Positions 1 through 8,377 of a stretch of DNA of 64,000 nucleotides are shown piece after piece. Within the stretch, counting starts at the first letter, position 1; the number at the start of each line of letters is the position of its first letter. Made by a program: the position numbers and the translations under genes. The stretch comes from Roseomonas genomospecies 6. Its GTDB lineage: Bacteria; Pseudomonadota; Alphaproteobacteria; Azospirillales; Azospirillaceae. The stretch is taken from positions 310,001-374,000 of the forward strand of contig NZ_QOKW01000002.1 of NCBI RefSeq assembly GCF_008365375.1, read 5' to 3'. The notes under the pieces were generated by a model that saw only the letters and a program-made list of their open reading frames with translations, did no database searches and was not told where the DNA came from.

Positions 1-468
1 GAGCGTCACCGTGATCTCGTCGGCGCCGTCGATGACGTGGTTGTTGGTCACCACATGGCCGGCGGCGTCGATGATGAAGCCGGAGCCGAGCGAGCCGACC
101 TTGCCGCGCGGCTGCGCCTCCGGACCGCCATCAGGGACGCCATCCTGGCCGAGCTGGTCCTGGAACTGGCGGAAGAACTCCTCGAAGGGCGATCCCGGCG
201 GGAAGGCGGGCAGCCGCGGGTTGGCGCGCTCGGCCTTCACCTGCTGGGTGGTGGAGATGTTCACGACGGCGGGCGACACCCGGGACGCCAGGTCGGCGAA
301 GCTTCCGGGAACGCTCTGGGACGGGACGCTCTCCACGGCGGCGGCGGGCTGCGGGGCGGCGATGAGGAATGGACCGGTCAGCACCGTGGTGCCGAGGAGA
401 AGGGCGGCGATGGTGCGCCGCACCCGACTCGATCGCGGGGCGGACCCGGCGTTGGCGGGGGTGGACAT
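1..468 (-). CDS. degP: Do-family serine endoprotease (DegP/DegQ-like), N-terminal part only
   Basis: This is a periplasmic HtrA-type protease/chaperone that degrades misfolded envelope proteins. Only the first 156 codons lie in the window; the gene continues past base 1. The visible part has a basic N-terminus and hydrophobic signal segment (AALLLGTTVLTGPFLIAAP), a linker with SPAVVNIST, a flexible loop ending FRQFQDQLG, and then GSGFIIDAAGHVVTNNHVIDGAD. The histidine of TNNHV is the first member of the catalytic triad; Asp, Ser and the PDZ domains are outside. The ATG at 468 has GGAGAG about seven bases upstream. The family call is firm; which paralogue (DegP, DegQ, MucD) cannot be told from this fragment. 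Confidence 0.9.
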   Translation of the reverse strand, partial: MSTPANAGSAPRSSRVRRTIAALLLGTTVLTGPFLIAAPQPAAAVESVPSQSVPGSFADLASRVSPAVVNISTTQQVKAERANPRLPAFPPGSPFEEFFRQFQDQLGQDGVPDGGPEAQPRGKVGSLGSGFIIDAAGHVVTNNHVIDGADEITVTL

Positions 469-590
469 CGGTTGCTCTCCGTGACTGGCGTGCGTTGATC
501 GTTGCCCCATAAGTAGCGGGCGCCGGGTCACGGGGGGCTTGCGGGCGGATTAAATGATTTTCAGGGAGGGAATAGAAGACGCCGCCGCGT

Positions 591-1163
591 TCACAGGGCC
601 GAACCGGCCATGCGCAGGCGGATGTTCATGGCTTGCCGGCGCACGAGTTCCAGATGCGGGTTGATGGCCAGAGCCGCGTCGAAGGCGCGCAGCGCCCCCG
701 CCGGTTGGTCGATGGCGAGATAGACGAGGCCCAGCCCGGCCAGCGCCCCGAAATGGCGCGGCTCCAGAGCCAGCACCCGGCGGATGTCCCGCACCGCGGC
801 GTCGTAATCGCCCAGCAGATATTCGGCGTTGGCCCGCTTGTTCCAGCCTTCGGCGTAGGTCGGGTCGGCGGCGACCACCTGATCGAAGGCGGCCAGAGCC
901 TCGCCGTAGCGGTCGGCGTTCAGGTCCTGCACGCCGTGGTGCATCAGGACGATCAGATCGTCGTTGGGATGCTCCAGCCAGATGTCCCAGATGCTGTTCT
1001 CCACCGCCTCCGCCGCGACGGCATCGCCGGCGGTCTGCAGATCCTGGAACAGTCCACCGAGTCGCGCGTCCTCCTGCCCTGCCCAAGCCCGCGTACCGGG
1101 GCCGGAAGCGCCGAGGAGCAGAAGGGCCAGGAAGGCCACGGGCAAGAAGATTCGCTGGGTCAT
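591..1163 (-). CDS. TPR-repeat periplasmic protein
   Basis: A 190-residue protein with a signal-type N-terminus (FLPVAFLALLLLGASG) followed by tetratricopeptide repeats. Helical repeats such as YGEALAAFDQVVAADPTYAEG, YDAAVRDIRRVLALEPRH and PAGALRAFDAALAINPH carry the typical A/G/Y/P pattern. TPRs mediate protein-protein contact, so this is probably an envelope scaffold protein; no partner is indicated. I chose the ATG at 1163 because it puts the signal segment at the start. An in-frame ATG at 1199 would add 12 residues with no signal character. It lies between the DegP-like gene and EF-G on the same strand, but the EF-G terminator separates it from the latter. Confidence 0.75.
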   Translation of the reverse strand: MTQRIFLPVAFLALLLLGASGPGTRAWAGQEDARLGGLFQDLQTAGDAVAAEAVENSIWDIWLEHPNDDLIVLMHHGVQDLNADRYGEALAAFDQVVAADPTYAEGWNKRANAEYLLGDYDAAVRDIRRVLALEPRHFGALAGLGLVYLAIDQPAGALRAFDAALAINPHLELVRRQAMNIRLRMAGSAL

Positions 1164-1301
1164 ACCCAAAAACTGGGATGCGTCACCTGTGCGCAACACT
1201 CATCCAAAGGTGGTGTCGCCGCAAGAAGAGTCCCTCATCCCGGCGGCATACTCCGCCCCATACTCCGCCCATGAGGCCGAGGCAATGACGCCCAGGCAAA
1301 G

Positions 1302-1330
1302 AAAAAGGCCGGCGGATCGCTCCGCCGGCC
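1302..1330 (-). terminator. Rho-independent terminator of the EF-G gene
   Basis: A perfect 10-bp G/C stem (1307-1316 with 1321-1330, loop TCGC). On the minus strand it is followed by TTTTTC. It sits about 40 bases past the EF-G stop codon. Confidence 0.85.
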
Positions 1331-1371
1331 CGTTTTCCTGGAGGCAACAGCCCGCCATCAGGCGGCCTTTA

Positions 1372-3513
1372 TCAGGCGGCCTTGCTGCGGCCCGCCACGA
1401 TTTCCTCGGTGACGTTGCGCGGCACCGGCTCGTAGTGGCTGAACTCCATCGAGTAGGACGCACGGCCCGAGGTCATGCCACGGAGCTGGCCGATGTAGCC
1501 GAACATCTCGTTCAGCGGCACATGGGCCTCCACGGCGATGTTGGTGCCACGCTCGAGCTGGCCCAGCACCGTGCCGCGGCGGCGGTTCACGTCGCCGATG
1601 ACGTCGCCCAGGTAATCGTCCGGGGTCACGACCTCGACCTTCATGACCGGCTCCAGCAGGATCGGAGCGGCGAGCTTCAGAGCCTCGCGGAAGCAGGCCT
1701 TGGCGGCGATTTCGAACGTCAGGGCGTTCGAGTCGACGTCGTGGTACTTGCCGTCCACCAGGCGGGCGCGGAAGTCCACAGTCGGATAGGAGGCGAGGAC
1801 GCCCTCTTCCTTCTGCATTTCCAGGCCCTTCGCGACCGACGGGACGTATTCGCGCGGCACCGTGCCACCGACCGTCTCGTCCTTGAAGACGAAGCCCTCA
1901 CCGCGCTCCAGCGGCTCGAAGACGATCTTGACTTCGGCGAACTGGCCCGAACCGCCGGTCTGCTTCTTGTGGGTGTAGGTGTACTCGACCGGCTTGGTGA
2001 TCGTCTCGCGGTAGGCGACCTGGGGCTTGCCCATGTTGCCTTCCACGCCGAACTCCGTGCGCAGACGGTCCAGCGTCACTTCCAGATGCAGCTCGCCCAT
2101 GCCGCGCAGGATGGTCTGGCCGGTTTCACGGTCGGTCTCCAGGCGGAGCGACGGGTCCGCGCGGACCATCTTGCCGAGCGCGATGGAGAACTTCTCCTGC
2201 TCGCCCTTGGTCTTCGGCTCGACCGAGACGCTGATGACGGGGTCGGGGAAGCGCATGCGCTCCAGGATCACCGGCGCCGAGGCGTCGCAGAGCGTGTCAC
2301 CGGTGTCCGTCTCCTGCAGGGAGACGAGCGCGATGATGTCGCCGGCGCGGGCTTCCTCGATCGGGTTGGCCTGGGCGGCGAACATCTCGACCATGCGGCC
2401 GATCTTCTCGCGCTTGCCACGGGTCGTGTTCAGGACCGACATGCCCTTGGTCAGCACGCCCGAATAGACGCGGACGAAGGTCAGCGAGCCGTAGGTGTCG
2501 TTGATGACCTTGAAGGCCAGCGCCGCGAAGGGCGCTTCGTCGGAGCTGAGACGCTCGCCGTTCGGGTTGCCGTCCTCGTCCACCGTCTTGATGGCCTCGA
2601 CGTCGGTCGGGGCCGGCAGGAGGTCGACGACCGCGTCCAGAACCTGGCAGACGCCCTTGTTCTTGTAGGACGAGCCGCAGAGGACCGGGGTGAAGGTGCT
2701 GGTGATGGTGCCCTTGCGCAGGCAGGCGCGCAGCACTTCGGCCGACGGCTCCTCACCCGACTCCAGGTAGGCTTCCATCGCCGCGTCGTCCATCTCCAGC
2801 GCGGTGTCGACCAGCTCGGCGCGCAGGGCCGGGATGCTGGCGATGTTGTCCAGGTCTTCCTTGACGGTCAGGTTGAGCTTGCTCGCCAGATCGTCGGTGA
2901 CCTCCCAGATTTCCCACTTGGCGTCCTTGTCGTCCGAGAACCAGACGTACGCCTTCATCTCGATCAGGTCGACCATGCCGCGGAAGTTGTCTTCCGAGCC
3001 CAGCGGAACCTGGATGCAGACCGGGCGGGCGTTCAGGCGGCTCTTGATCATGCCGACGCAACGCTGGAAGTTCGCACCCGAACGATCCATCTTGTTGACG
3101 TAGCAGATGCGCGGGACGTTGTAGTTGTCCGCGAGACGCCAGTTGGTCTCGGACTGCGGCTCCACGCCGGCCACGCCGTCGAACACCACGACCGCGCCGT
3201 CGAGCACGCGGAGCGAGCGGTTCACCTCGATGGTGAAGTCCACGTGGCCCGGGGTGTCGATGACGTTGATCTTCTTGTTGCGCCAGAAGGCCGAGACGGC
3301 AGCCGACTGAATCGTGATGCCGCGCTTCTGCTCCTGCTCCATGTAGTCGGTCGTGGTCGAGGACTTCAGGTCCTTCGTCTCGTGCACGTCGATGATCGTG
3401 TGCTTACGACCGGTGTAATAGAGGATGCGCTCGGTGGTCGTCGTCTTGCCGGCATCGACGTGGGCGATGATGCCGATGTTCCGGATGTCAGAAAGAGGCG
3501 TTTGGCGCGGCAT
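1372..3513 (-). CDS. fusA: Elongation factor G, stand-alone copy of divergent type
   Basis: A 713-residue translational GTPase that moves tRNA and mRNA through the ribosome, or helps recycle it. The G domain shows the P-loop AHVDAGKT (17-24), DTPGH (86-90) and NKMD (140-143). Domains II to V follow, including the domain IV region around [15 protein letters not shown]. Switch I reads [16 protein letters not shown], about five residues longer than the usual VHDGAATMDWM, and is followed by GITIQSA. That combination recalls the mitochondrial EF-G1/spdEFG1 branch more than the classical bacterial factor. The gene is alone, with its own terminator, and not in a str operon with rpsL, rpsG and tuf. 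A second, canonical fusA elsewhere in the genome is therefore likely, which is inference. Confidence 0.93.
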   Translation of the reverse strand: MPRQTPLSDIRNIGIIAHVDAGKTTTTERILYYTGRKHTIIDVHETKDLKSSTTTDYMEQEQKRGITIQSAAVSAFWRNKKINVIDTPGHVDFTIEVNRSLRVLDGAVVVFDGVAGVEPQSETNWRLADNYNVPRICYVNKMDRSGANFQRCVGMIKSRLNARPVCIQVPLGSEDNFRGMVDLIEMKAYVWFSDDKDAKWEIWEVTDDLASKLNLTVKEDLDNIASIPALRAELVDTALEMDDAAMEAYLESGEEPSAEVLRACLRKGTITSTFTPVLCGSSYKNKGVCQVLDAVVDLLPAPTDVEAIKTVDEDGNPNGERLSSDEAPFAALAFKVINDTYGSLTFVRVYSGVLTKGMSVLNTTRGKREKIGRMVEMFAAQANPIEEARAGDIIALVSLQETDTGDTLCDASAPVILERMRFPDPVISVSVEPKTKGEQEKFSIALGKMVRADPSLRLETDRETGQTILRGMGELHLEVTLDRLRTEFGVEGNMGKPQVAYRETITKPVEYTYTHKKQTGGSGQFAEVKIVFEPLERGEGFVFKDETVGGTVPREYVPSVAKGLEMQKEEGVLASYPTVDFRARLVDGKYHDVDSNALTFEIAAKACFREALKLAAPILLEPVMKVEVVTPDDYLGDVIGDVNRRRGTVLGQLERGTNIAVEAHVPLNEMFGYIGQLRGMTSGRASYSMEFSHYEPVPRNVTEEIVAGRSKAA

Positions 3514-3631
3514 GTTGCGAATCCATTACTGTAACGCAGCTATCGAAGCGCAACGACGGTCGTCCGCTCCGGCGGCAGAGGTTGGTCGGGGTTTTACGGG
3601 TGATCTGTTAAGGCGTGATTAACGTTCTGTA

Positions 3632-3662
3632 AATCCGGAAGGTCAAGCCTTCCGGATTTTTT
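3632..3662. terminator. Hairpin terminator downstream of ridA-like gene
   Basis: A perfect 11-bp inverted repeat (3632-3642 with 3648-3658, loop TCAAG), with six T on the plus side and AAATCC/TTTAC on the minus side. It lies about 80 bases past the minus-strand RidA stop codon and could work in both directions. Confidence 0.7.
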
Positions 3663-3742
3663 CGAAGCACGCGGCCCTCACAGTCTGGTGGGCCACGCCG
3701 GCAAACCCCAACCGAGGGAGCCGGGTCGCCCCGTTACGCAGC

Positions 3743-4090
3743 TTATTTGGCCGCCGTCACCTGAATTTCAACGAGATACTCCGGCGCGGCGAGCTTCGCT
3801 TCCACCGTGGCGCGGGCGGGCGTGTTGGCCGGGTCGACCCAGGCTTCCCACGCCTTGTTCATCGCGCCGAAGGTGGCGATGTCCGTCAGATAGATGGTGG
3901 CGGACAGCAGCTTGCTCTTGTCCGTGCCGCCCTCCGCCAGCAGGGCGTCGATCTGGCCCAGGATCTGGCGGGTCTGCGTTTCCACGTCCGGAGTCGGATC
4001 GTCGGCCACCTGGCCGGCCAGGTAGACCGTGTCCTTGTGGATGACCATCTGGCTCATGCGCGGTCCGGAATGGAAGCGCTGGATCGACAT
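3743..4090 (-). CDS. RidA/YjgF/UK114 family protein
   Basis: A 115-residue protein, a normal length for the family. RidA enzymes form trimers and hydrolyse reactive enamine/imine intermediates released by PLP enzymes such as threonine dehydratase. The core VYLAGQVADD, the LLSATIYLTDI segment and TPARATVEAKL with the conserved arginine are present. The ending EYLVEIQVTAA is typical. It is monocistronic. A threonine dehydratase-like gene lies in the same window near 52.3 kb but is not linked to it. Several RidA subfamilies exist, so the exact substrate is open. Confidence 0.88.
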   Translation of the reverse strand: MSIQRFHSGPRMSQMVIHKDTVYLAGQVADDPTPDVETQTRQILGQIDALLAEGGTDKSKLLSATIYLTDIATFGAMNKAWEAWVDPANTPARATVEAKLAAPEYLVEIQVTAAK

Positions 4091-4202
4091 GGGTACGGCT
4101 CCGGTTACGGGGTCTTGAACGCGCGTACGTCTATGCGATTCACGCCCAACGGCCTAGCAAAAAATGAGGCGGCACCGCTCAAAGCTGCCCAGCGCCCGCG
4201 CA

Positions 4203-5012
4203 TCACCGCAAAGAAGGCGTATTTCCCTCGACCGCGGCCACGAAAGCGGCGGTCGGCACGGCGATGTTGCGGGGGGACGGCCCGCCGACCGCGGCCACCG
4301 CGATGCCGGCCACCGCCCAGCCCTCCCCCGCCCCGCCATTATCAAGTGTGCGGACCAGCAAAGCGGCCCCGCTGACTCCGCGCGTTCCGTCGCAGTCGTG
4401 GACCAGCAGCGCCCCCCGCTCCGTGTCGTCGAGTCCGCGCGCCGCGCAGCCGGTGTCGGCGGTGACGATGTGGGCCTTGTCCTGGCTGTAGCCGCCCAGC
4501 ATCAGGGGCGTGCCCGGTTCCGGCGGGACTCGGGCGAGCGGCAGCGGCGCCACCCCCTGCGGCGCGTCGCCGTCCAGCGTCAGCACCGCCCAGTCGCCGA
4601 CGAGCCCGTCCAGCCGCCGTTCCCGGTCATAGGGACCGCCGGTCTCCAGCGCGGCGACGGCCCGGTGCTGGCGATACTCCCCGCGGTCGTAGCCGAACAG
4701 GACGTGCAGGGAGGAGGCCGGCAGGAAGCGCTGCGCGCGGTTGAGCAGGCAATGGGCCGCGGTCACCACCCGGCGCGGCGCCACCAGCACGCCGGTGCAG
4801 CGGGCGCCCAGATTGCTCTGCACCCTGACCAGGCTGTTCCAGGGCGCGCGGGCGGCGTCCACCACCACGCGCCGGTCCTTCGCCCCGATCCCCGGCAGCA
4901 GCGGGTTCTGCGCCGCCGCCGGAAGGGCGGCCAGCAGGATCGATAGGAGCAGCGTCGCTGCGACAAGAAATCCGCGCAGGACGGCCATCAAGCGTTCTTG
5001 ATACGTTTTCAT
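4203..5012 (-). CDS. Secreted trypsin-like serine protease
   Basis: About 269 residues. A signal peptide (GFLVAATLLLSILLAALPAAA, cleavage likely before QNP) is followed by an S1 peptidase domain. The triad is visible: His in VVTAAHCLL, Asp in VGDWAVLTL and Ser in RGVSGAALLV. The usual GDSGG reads GVSGA, so the Asp before Ser is missing and activity may differ. Paired cysteines (RCTG/AHC and GCAAR/HDC) suit extracytoplasmic disulfides. The first ATG is at 5012; a second at 4988 also leaves a good signal peptide. Neither has a strong ribosome site. The gene is divergent from the topoisomerase with under 50 bases between them. The much longer open frame extending upstream is antisense to the topoisomerase and is not real. 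Confidence 0.8.
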   Translation of the reverse strand: MKTYQERLMAVLRGFLVAATLLLSILLAALPAAAQNPLLPGIGAKDRRVVVDAARAPWNSLVRVQSNLGARCTGVLVAPRRVVTAAHCLLNRAQRFLPASSLHVLFGYDRGEYRQHRAVAALETGGPYDRERRLDGLVGDWAVLTLDGDAPQGVAPLPLARVPPEPGTPLMLGGYSQDKAHIVTADTGCAARGLDDTERGALLVHDCDGTRGVSGAALLVRTLDNGGAGEGWAVAGIAVAAVGGPSPRNIAVPTAAFVAAVEGNTPSLR

Positions 5013-5033
5013 AATCGTCTTACCATGGCGGCC

Positions 5034-7277
5034 ATGGCCACGCTCATCATCACGGAAAAATCCAGTCAGGCAAAGGACCTGCGCGCCGCGCTGGGGGAGC
5101 GCTACGGGCGCATCCTGCCGGCCGAGGGGCACCTGCTGCGGCTGGCCGAACCGGACGAGGTGAACCCGGACTGGAAGCGCTGGTCGCCCACCCTGCTCAA
5201 GCCCGACGGACTCTACCCGACCCGACCCGACGGCGGCGGTAACAAAACGGCGAAGCTGGCGGCCATCAAGGCGGCGCTGAAAGGGTGCGATCAGGTCATC
5301 CTCGCCACCGACTGCGACCGCGAGGGCCAGTTGATCGGGCAGGAGATCCTGGAGCATCTGGGCTTCCGCGGGCGGGTGCAGCGCGCCCTGTTCACCGCCC
5401 AGGACCCCAAGACGATCCGCGACGCCTTCGCGAAGCTGAAGCCGAACACGGAGCTTCGCCCGCTCTACGAGGCGGCGGTGGCGCGCCAGCAGGCCGACCA
5501 GATCTTCAACCTGTCCCTGACCCGCACGGCGACCAAGACGCTTCTGGCGCCCGGGACGCGCGGGGTGATCGGCATCGGGCGGGTGAAGACCCCGACCCTG
5601 GCCATCGTCTGCCTGCGCGAGCTGGAGATCCGCAACTTCAAGCCGGAGGATTATTTCGAGGTCGTGGCGACGGCCACCGCCGCGGGCGGCTCCTTCCTGA
5701 TGCGCCACGCCCCGCCGCCGAAGGACCGCATCAAGGATCGCGCCCGTGCGGAGGCCATCGCCCGCGCCGCGGACGGCCACGACGGCCCTCTGTCGGTGAC
5801 GGTGGAGGACCGGCGGCAGGCCCCGCCGAAGCTCTACGACCTGCCCGCGCTCCAGAAGACCTGCGGCCAGCGCTGGGGCTGGACCGCCGACCGGACGCTG
5901 GAGGTCGCGCAGGAGCTTTACGACGGCGAGGGCAAGAAGCTCATCACCTACCCGCGCGCCGAGGCGCGCTATCTGTCGGAAAACCAGATCGCCGACGTGC
6001 CGGCCATCACCGGGGCGCTGACCCGGCTGCGCGGATTCGCCCATCTGGACCTGTCCCGCCCGGTGATCCGCCGGGGCAAGTCCGGCCATTTCTGCGACAA
6101 GGCGCTGGAGGGCGTGTCGCACCACGCCATCGTGCCCAACGTCAATGTCCTGGACGATCTGGAAAGCCGGCTGAACCGCCTGACCGACGACGAGAAGCGG
6201 CTCTACGCTCTGATCTGCCGCTCCTACCTCGCCGCGGTGATGCCGGATTACGAGTACCGGCAGACCACCGTCCTGATGGACGTTCCGGTCGAGGGTAAGC
6301 CGGTGGTCTTCCGCGCGGTCGGGCGCATCCCCCTGAAGCTCGGCTGGAAGGCGGCCTTCGGCTCCGCCGAGACGGACGGCAAGCCGGAGGAGAAGGAGGA
6401 GGAGCAGACCCTCCCCCCGCTGACTGACGGCGAGCCCGCCCGCCTCTCCGACCCCAGGGTGGAGGCCAAGCGGACCCAGGCGCCGCCGCGCTACAACGAA
6501 GGCACCCTGGTGGACGCCATGCAGAACGCCTGGCGTTTCGTGGAGGACCCGGCGCTGCGCGACCGGCTGAAGGAGGCCAAGGGCATCGGCACCCCGGCCA
6601 CCCGCGCCGAGATCATCAAGGGCCTGCGCCGGCAGAACCTGCTGGGCGCCGACGGCAAATGGCTGGTTCCCACCCCCGCCGGGCTGCAACTGTTCGAGAC
6701 GTTGCGCGGCGCCGCCCCCACCCTGGTCGATCCCGGCACCACCGCCCTGTGGGAGATGCGGCTGGACGAGGTGGTCACCGGGCGCGCCGATTTCCGCAGC
6801 GTCATCGACGGCATCGCCGACGAGGCCGGGCGACTGATCGGCGCGCTGGTCGGCAACCGGGGTCCCGCGGTGGATCTCGGCGTCCGCGGCGCTCCGGTCC
6901 GCGCCGGACGGGGCGCCGGGCGGCGGCGCTCCGCCACCCCCAGGGCCGCAGGGACGCCCCGCACGCGCAGCCGCAAGCCGGCGGTTGCCGTTGCCGCCGG
7001 TGCGGAGGCCGAAGCGCCGAAGAAGCCGCGCCGCAGCCGCAAGGCGAAGGCCGCGCCGAAGGTGCCCGACTCGATCAGCCCCGCCGCCGAGGCCATCACG
7101 ACGCCTCCCGTGGCGCCACCCGTGGCTCCTCCCGGCGGCGCACGGCGGAAGGCCCCGACCGACAAGATGGTCGCCTTCGCCCGCAGCCTCGCCGACCGCA
7201 AGGGCGTCGAGTTGCCGGACGCCGTGCTCCAGGACTTCGACTCCTGCCGCCAGTTCCTGGACCGCCACGCGCGTTGA
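5034..7277 (+). CDS. Type IA DNA topoisomerase (topoisomerase III-like)
   Basis: A 747-residue enzyme that relaxes or decatenates DNA by single-strand passage. The TOPRIM domain is at the start (TLIITEKSSQAKDL; acidic motif TDCDREGQ near residue 93). The catalytic tyrosine is in LITYPRAEARYL (about Tyr306). After the core, zinc-finger cysteine clusters are absent; instead there is a long Arg/Lys/Ala/Pro tail (about 630-705) and a short C-terminal motif TDKMVAFARSLADRKGVELP ending in a small conserved-looking block. Such a block is known in topoisomerase III-like proteins of alphaproteobacteria and mobile elements. ATG 5025 is an alternative start three codons upstream. TopA versus TopB cannot be settled by eye; I favour TopB-like because the Tyr motif is followed by xxARYL. 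Confidence 0.85.
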   Translation: MATLIITEKSSQAKDLRAALGERYGRILPAEGHLLRLAEPDEVNPDWKRWSPTLLKPDGLYPTRPDGGGNKTAKLAAIKAALKGCDQVILATDCDREGQLIGQEILEHLGFRGRVQRALFTAQDPKTIRDAFAKLKPNTELRPLYEAAVARQQADQIFNLSLTRTATKTLLAPGTRGVIGIGRVKTPTLAIVCLRELEIRNFKPEDYFEVVATATAAGGSFLMRHAPPPKDRIKDRARAEAIARAADGHDGPLSVTVEDRRQAPPKLYDLPALQKTCGQRWGWTADRTLEVAQELYDGEGKKLITYPRAEARYLSENQIADVPAITGALTRLRGFAHLDLSRPVIRRGKSGHFCDKALEGVSHHAIVPNVNVLDDLESRLNRLTDDEKRLYALICRSYLAAVMPDYEYRQTTVLMDVPVEGKPVVFRAVGRIPLKLGWKAAFGSAETDGKPEEKEEEQTLPPLTDGEPARLSDPRVEAKRTQAPPRYNEGTLVDAMQNAWRFVEDPALRDRLKEAKGIGTPATRAEIIKGLRRQNLLGADGKWLVPTPAGLQLFETLRGAAPTLVDPGTTALWEMRLDEVVTGRADFRSVIDGIADEAGRLIGALVGNRGPAVDLGVRGAPVRAGRGAGRRRSATPRAAGTPRTRSRKPAVAVAAGAEAEAPKKPRRSRKAKAAPKVPDSISPAAEAITTPPVAPPVAPPGGARRKAPTDKMVAFARSLADRKGVELPDAVLQDFDSCRQFLDRHAR

Positions 7278-7312
7278 TTGCCGGGGTGGGGGCAAAGAGA
7301 CTTCAAATCCCT

Positions 7313-7340
7313 CCCCGACTGTGGCCCGGGCCACAGCGGC
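7313..7340. promoter_or_regulatory. Shared dyad motif, copy 1 (upstream of repeat-protein gene)
   Basis: A perfect palindrome CTGTGGCCCGGGCCACAG (7319-7336) within CCCCGA...CGGC. Almost the same block stands at 8295-8322, before the third gene of this cluster. It lies 78 bases before the ATG at 7418. It could be an operator or part of a promoter. Confidence 0.5.
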
Positions 7341-7417
7341 GGGGGCGTCATCCGCCTACCCTCTCCTCCACGGACATCGAGCCACACACGGCCACACCCC
7401 CGGAGGAGACCCAGCCC

Positions 7418-7867
7418 ATGCGCCGCCTGACCCTGATCGCCGCCGCTGCCGCCACGCTGCTCGCCGCCCCCCACGCCTTCGCCAACGACCTGAAGACCGG
7501 CGGCATGCCGGTCAACCCGATGATGATGCAGCCGGGCTTCGGCAGCCCCTTCGCCGCGGGACCCTCCGTCGCCAACACCAACGTCGGCGTCGCGACGAAT
7601 CTCGCCGCGGGGATCGGCAACAAGGCCAAGCAGAACGTCTTCACCATGCAGCAGGGCACCGGCGGGTCGCTGGTGAACACCAACGTCGGCGTCGCCACCA
7701 ACGTCGCAGCCGGCATCGGCAACAAGGCGAAGCAGAACGTCACCGGCGTCACCTTCGGCTTCGGCAAGGGCGGCCTGCTCGACACCAACGTCGGGGTGAC
7801 GACCAACGTCGGCGCCGGCATCGGCAACGCCGCCGGGCAGACTCTGTTCGGTCTCAAGGCCCAGTGA
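7418..7867 (+). CDS. Secreted protein with three curlin-like repeats
   Basis: A 149-residue protein with a clear signal peptide (RRLTLIAAAAATLLAAPHAFA). The mature part is dominated by three near-identical 22-residue repeats at 53-74, 87-108 and 122-143, of the form NTNVGVATNVAAGIGNKAKQ, about 34 residues apart. The ends GIGNKAKQ and GIGNAAGQ resemble the GxGNxAxxxQ core of curlin repeats, the amyloid unit of CsgA-type fibre proteins. That resemblance is by eye only. GGAGGAG lies ten bases before the ATG at 7418. It is the first gene of a three-gene cluster of secreted proteins. No known name is assigned. Confidence 0.75.
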   Translation: MRRLTLIAAAAATLLAAPHAFANDLKTGGMPVNPMMMQPGFGSPFAAGPSVANTNVGVATNLAAGIGNKAKQNVFTMQQGTGGSLVNTNVGVATNVAAGIGNKAKQNVTGVTFGFGKGGLLDTNVGVTTNVGAGIGNAAGQTLFGLKAQ

Positions 7868-7879
7868 TCCACCCCGTCC

Positions 7880-7906
7880 GGCGCCGCCGATCCGCAAGGC
7901 GGCGCC
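7880..7906 (+). other. Intergenic hairpin between the first two repeat-protein genes
   Basis: A perfect 9-bp stem GGCGCCGCC/GGCGGCGCC with a 9-base loop and no T-tract. It may stabilise the upstream message or attenuate read-through rather than act as a full terminator. Confidence 0.45.
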
Positions 7907-7939
7907 CCCTTCCGGATTCCTCATTGGAGGACTGCCGCC

Positions 7940-8290
7940 ATGCTCCGCTTCGCCCTGCCGGTCTTCGGTGCGCTCGCCGTCATCCTGGCCGTGGCCGGAA
8001 CCCCGCAGACCGCCGCCGCCGAGAACCTCGCCTGCCAGACGGTCAACGGGAAGACGGTGTGCAGCCGCGGCTCGGGCTCGCTGTCGTGCCAGACGGTCAA
8101 CGACCGGACGACCTGCGTGACCGGGCCGGGCGCGCTGACCTGCGAAACCGTCAACGGCCACACCGCCTGCCGCCGCGGCCCGGCCCAGCCGGACCTGAAA
8201 CCGATGCCCATGCCGCCGCTGCCCCCGCAGGCCGTGCCGCTGCCCGACCATCCCTTCGGCAAGAACTTCCCTTTTGAGGAAGAGGCGTAA
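7940..8290 (+). CDS. Secreted cysteine-repeat protein
   Basis: A 116-residue protein with a signal peptide (LPVFGALAVILAVAGTPQTAAA). It has three 18-residue repeats at 30-47, 48-65 and 66-83, each of the form LxCQTVNGKTxCxRG. The six cysteines fall at 32, 41, 50, 59, 68 and 77, an exact nine-residue spacing. That suggests a stacked or ladder-like disulfide fold in the periplasm or outside the cell. A Pro/Met-rich tail and an acidic end (FPFEEEA) follow. TTGGAGGA precedes the ATG. I recognise no family. The neighbours on both sides are also small secreted repeat proteins. Confidence 0.75.
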   Translation: MLRFALPVFGALAVILAVAGTPQTAAAENLACQTVNGKTVCSRGSGSLSCQTVNDRTTCVTGPGALTCETVNGHTACRRGPAQPDLKPMPMPPLPPQAVPLPDHPFGKNFPFEEEA

Positions 8291-8294
8291 AGCG

Positions 8295-8322
8295 CCCCGA
8301 CTGTGGTCCGCCTCACAGCGGC
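8295..8322. promoter_or_regulatory. Shared dyad motif, copy 2
   Basis: CCCCGACTGTGG followed by TCCGCCT and CACAGCGGC. It matches copy 1 at 7313-7340 in all but about five positions, with a less perfect dyad. It stands 55 bases before the ATG at 8378, so the third gene probably has its own promoter under the same control. Confidence 0.5.
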
Positions 8323-8377
8323 TCCCCGGCCCTCCGCCCTAGGATCAGCGCACACCGCCGAACAGAGGAGCCCCGCC

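Noticed and set aside
964-3534. An 856-codon open frame opposite EF-G
   Set aside because: It is the complement of a well-supported gene, with repetitive Arg/Asp/Val/His composition typical of antisense frames in high-GC DNA and no domain.
5013-7334. Long N-terminal extension of the trypsin-like protease
   Set aside because: The extension is exactly antisense to the topoisomerase. The signal peptide begins at 5012 or 4988.
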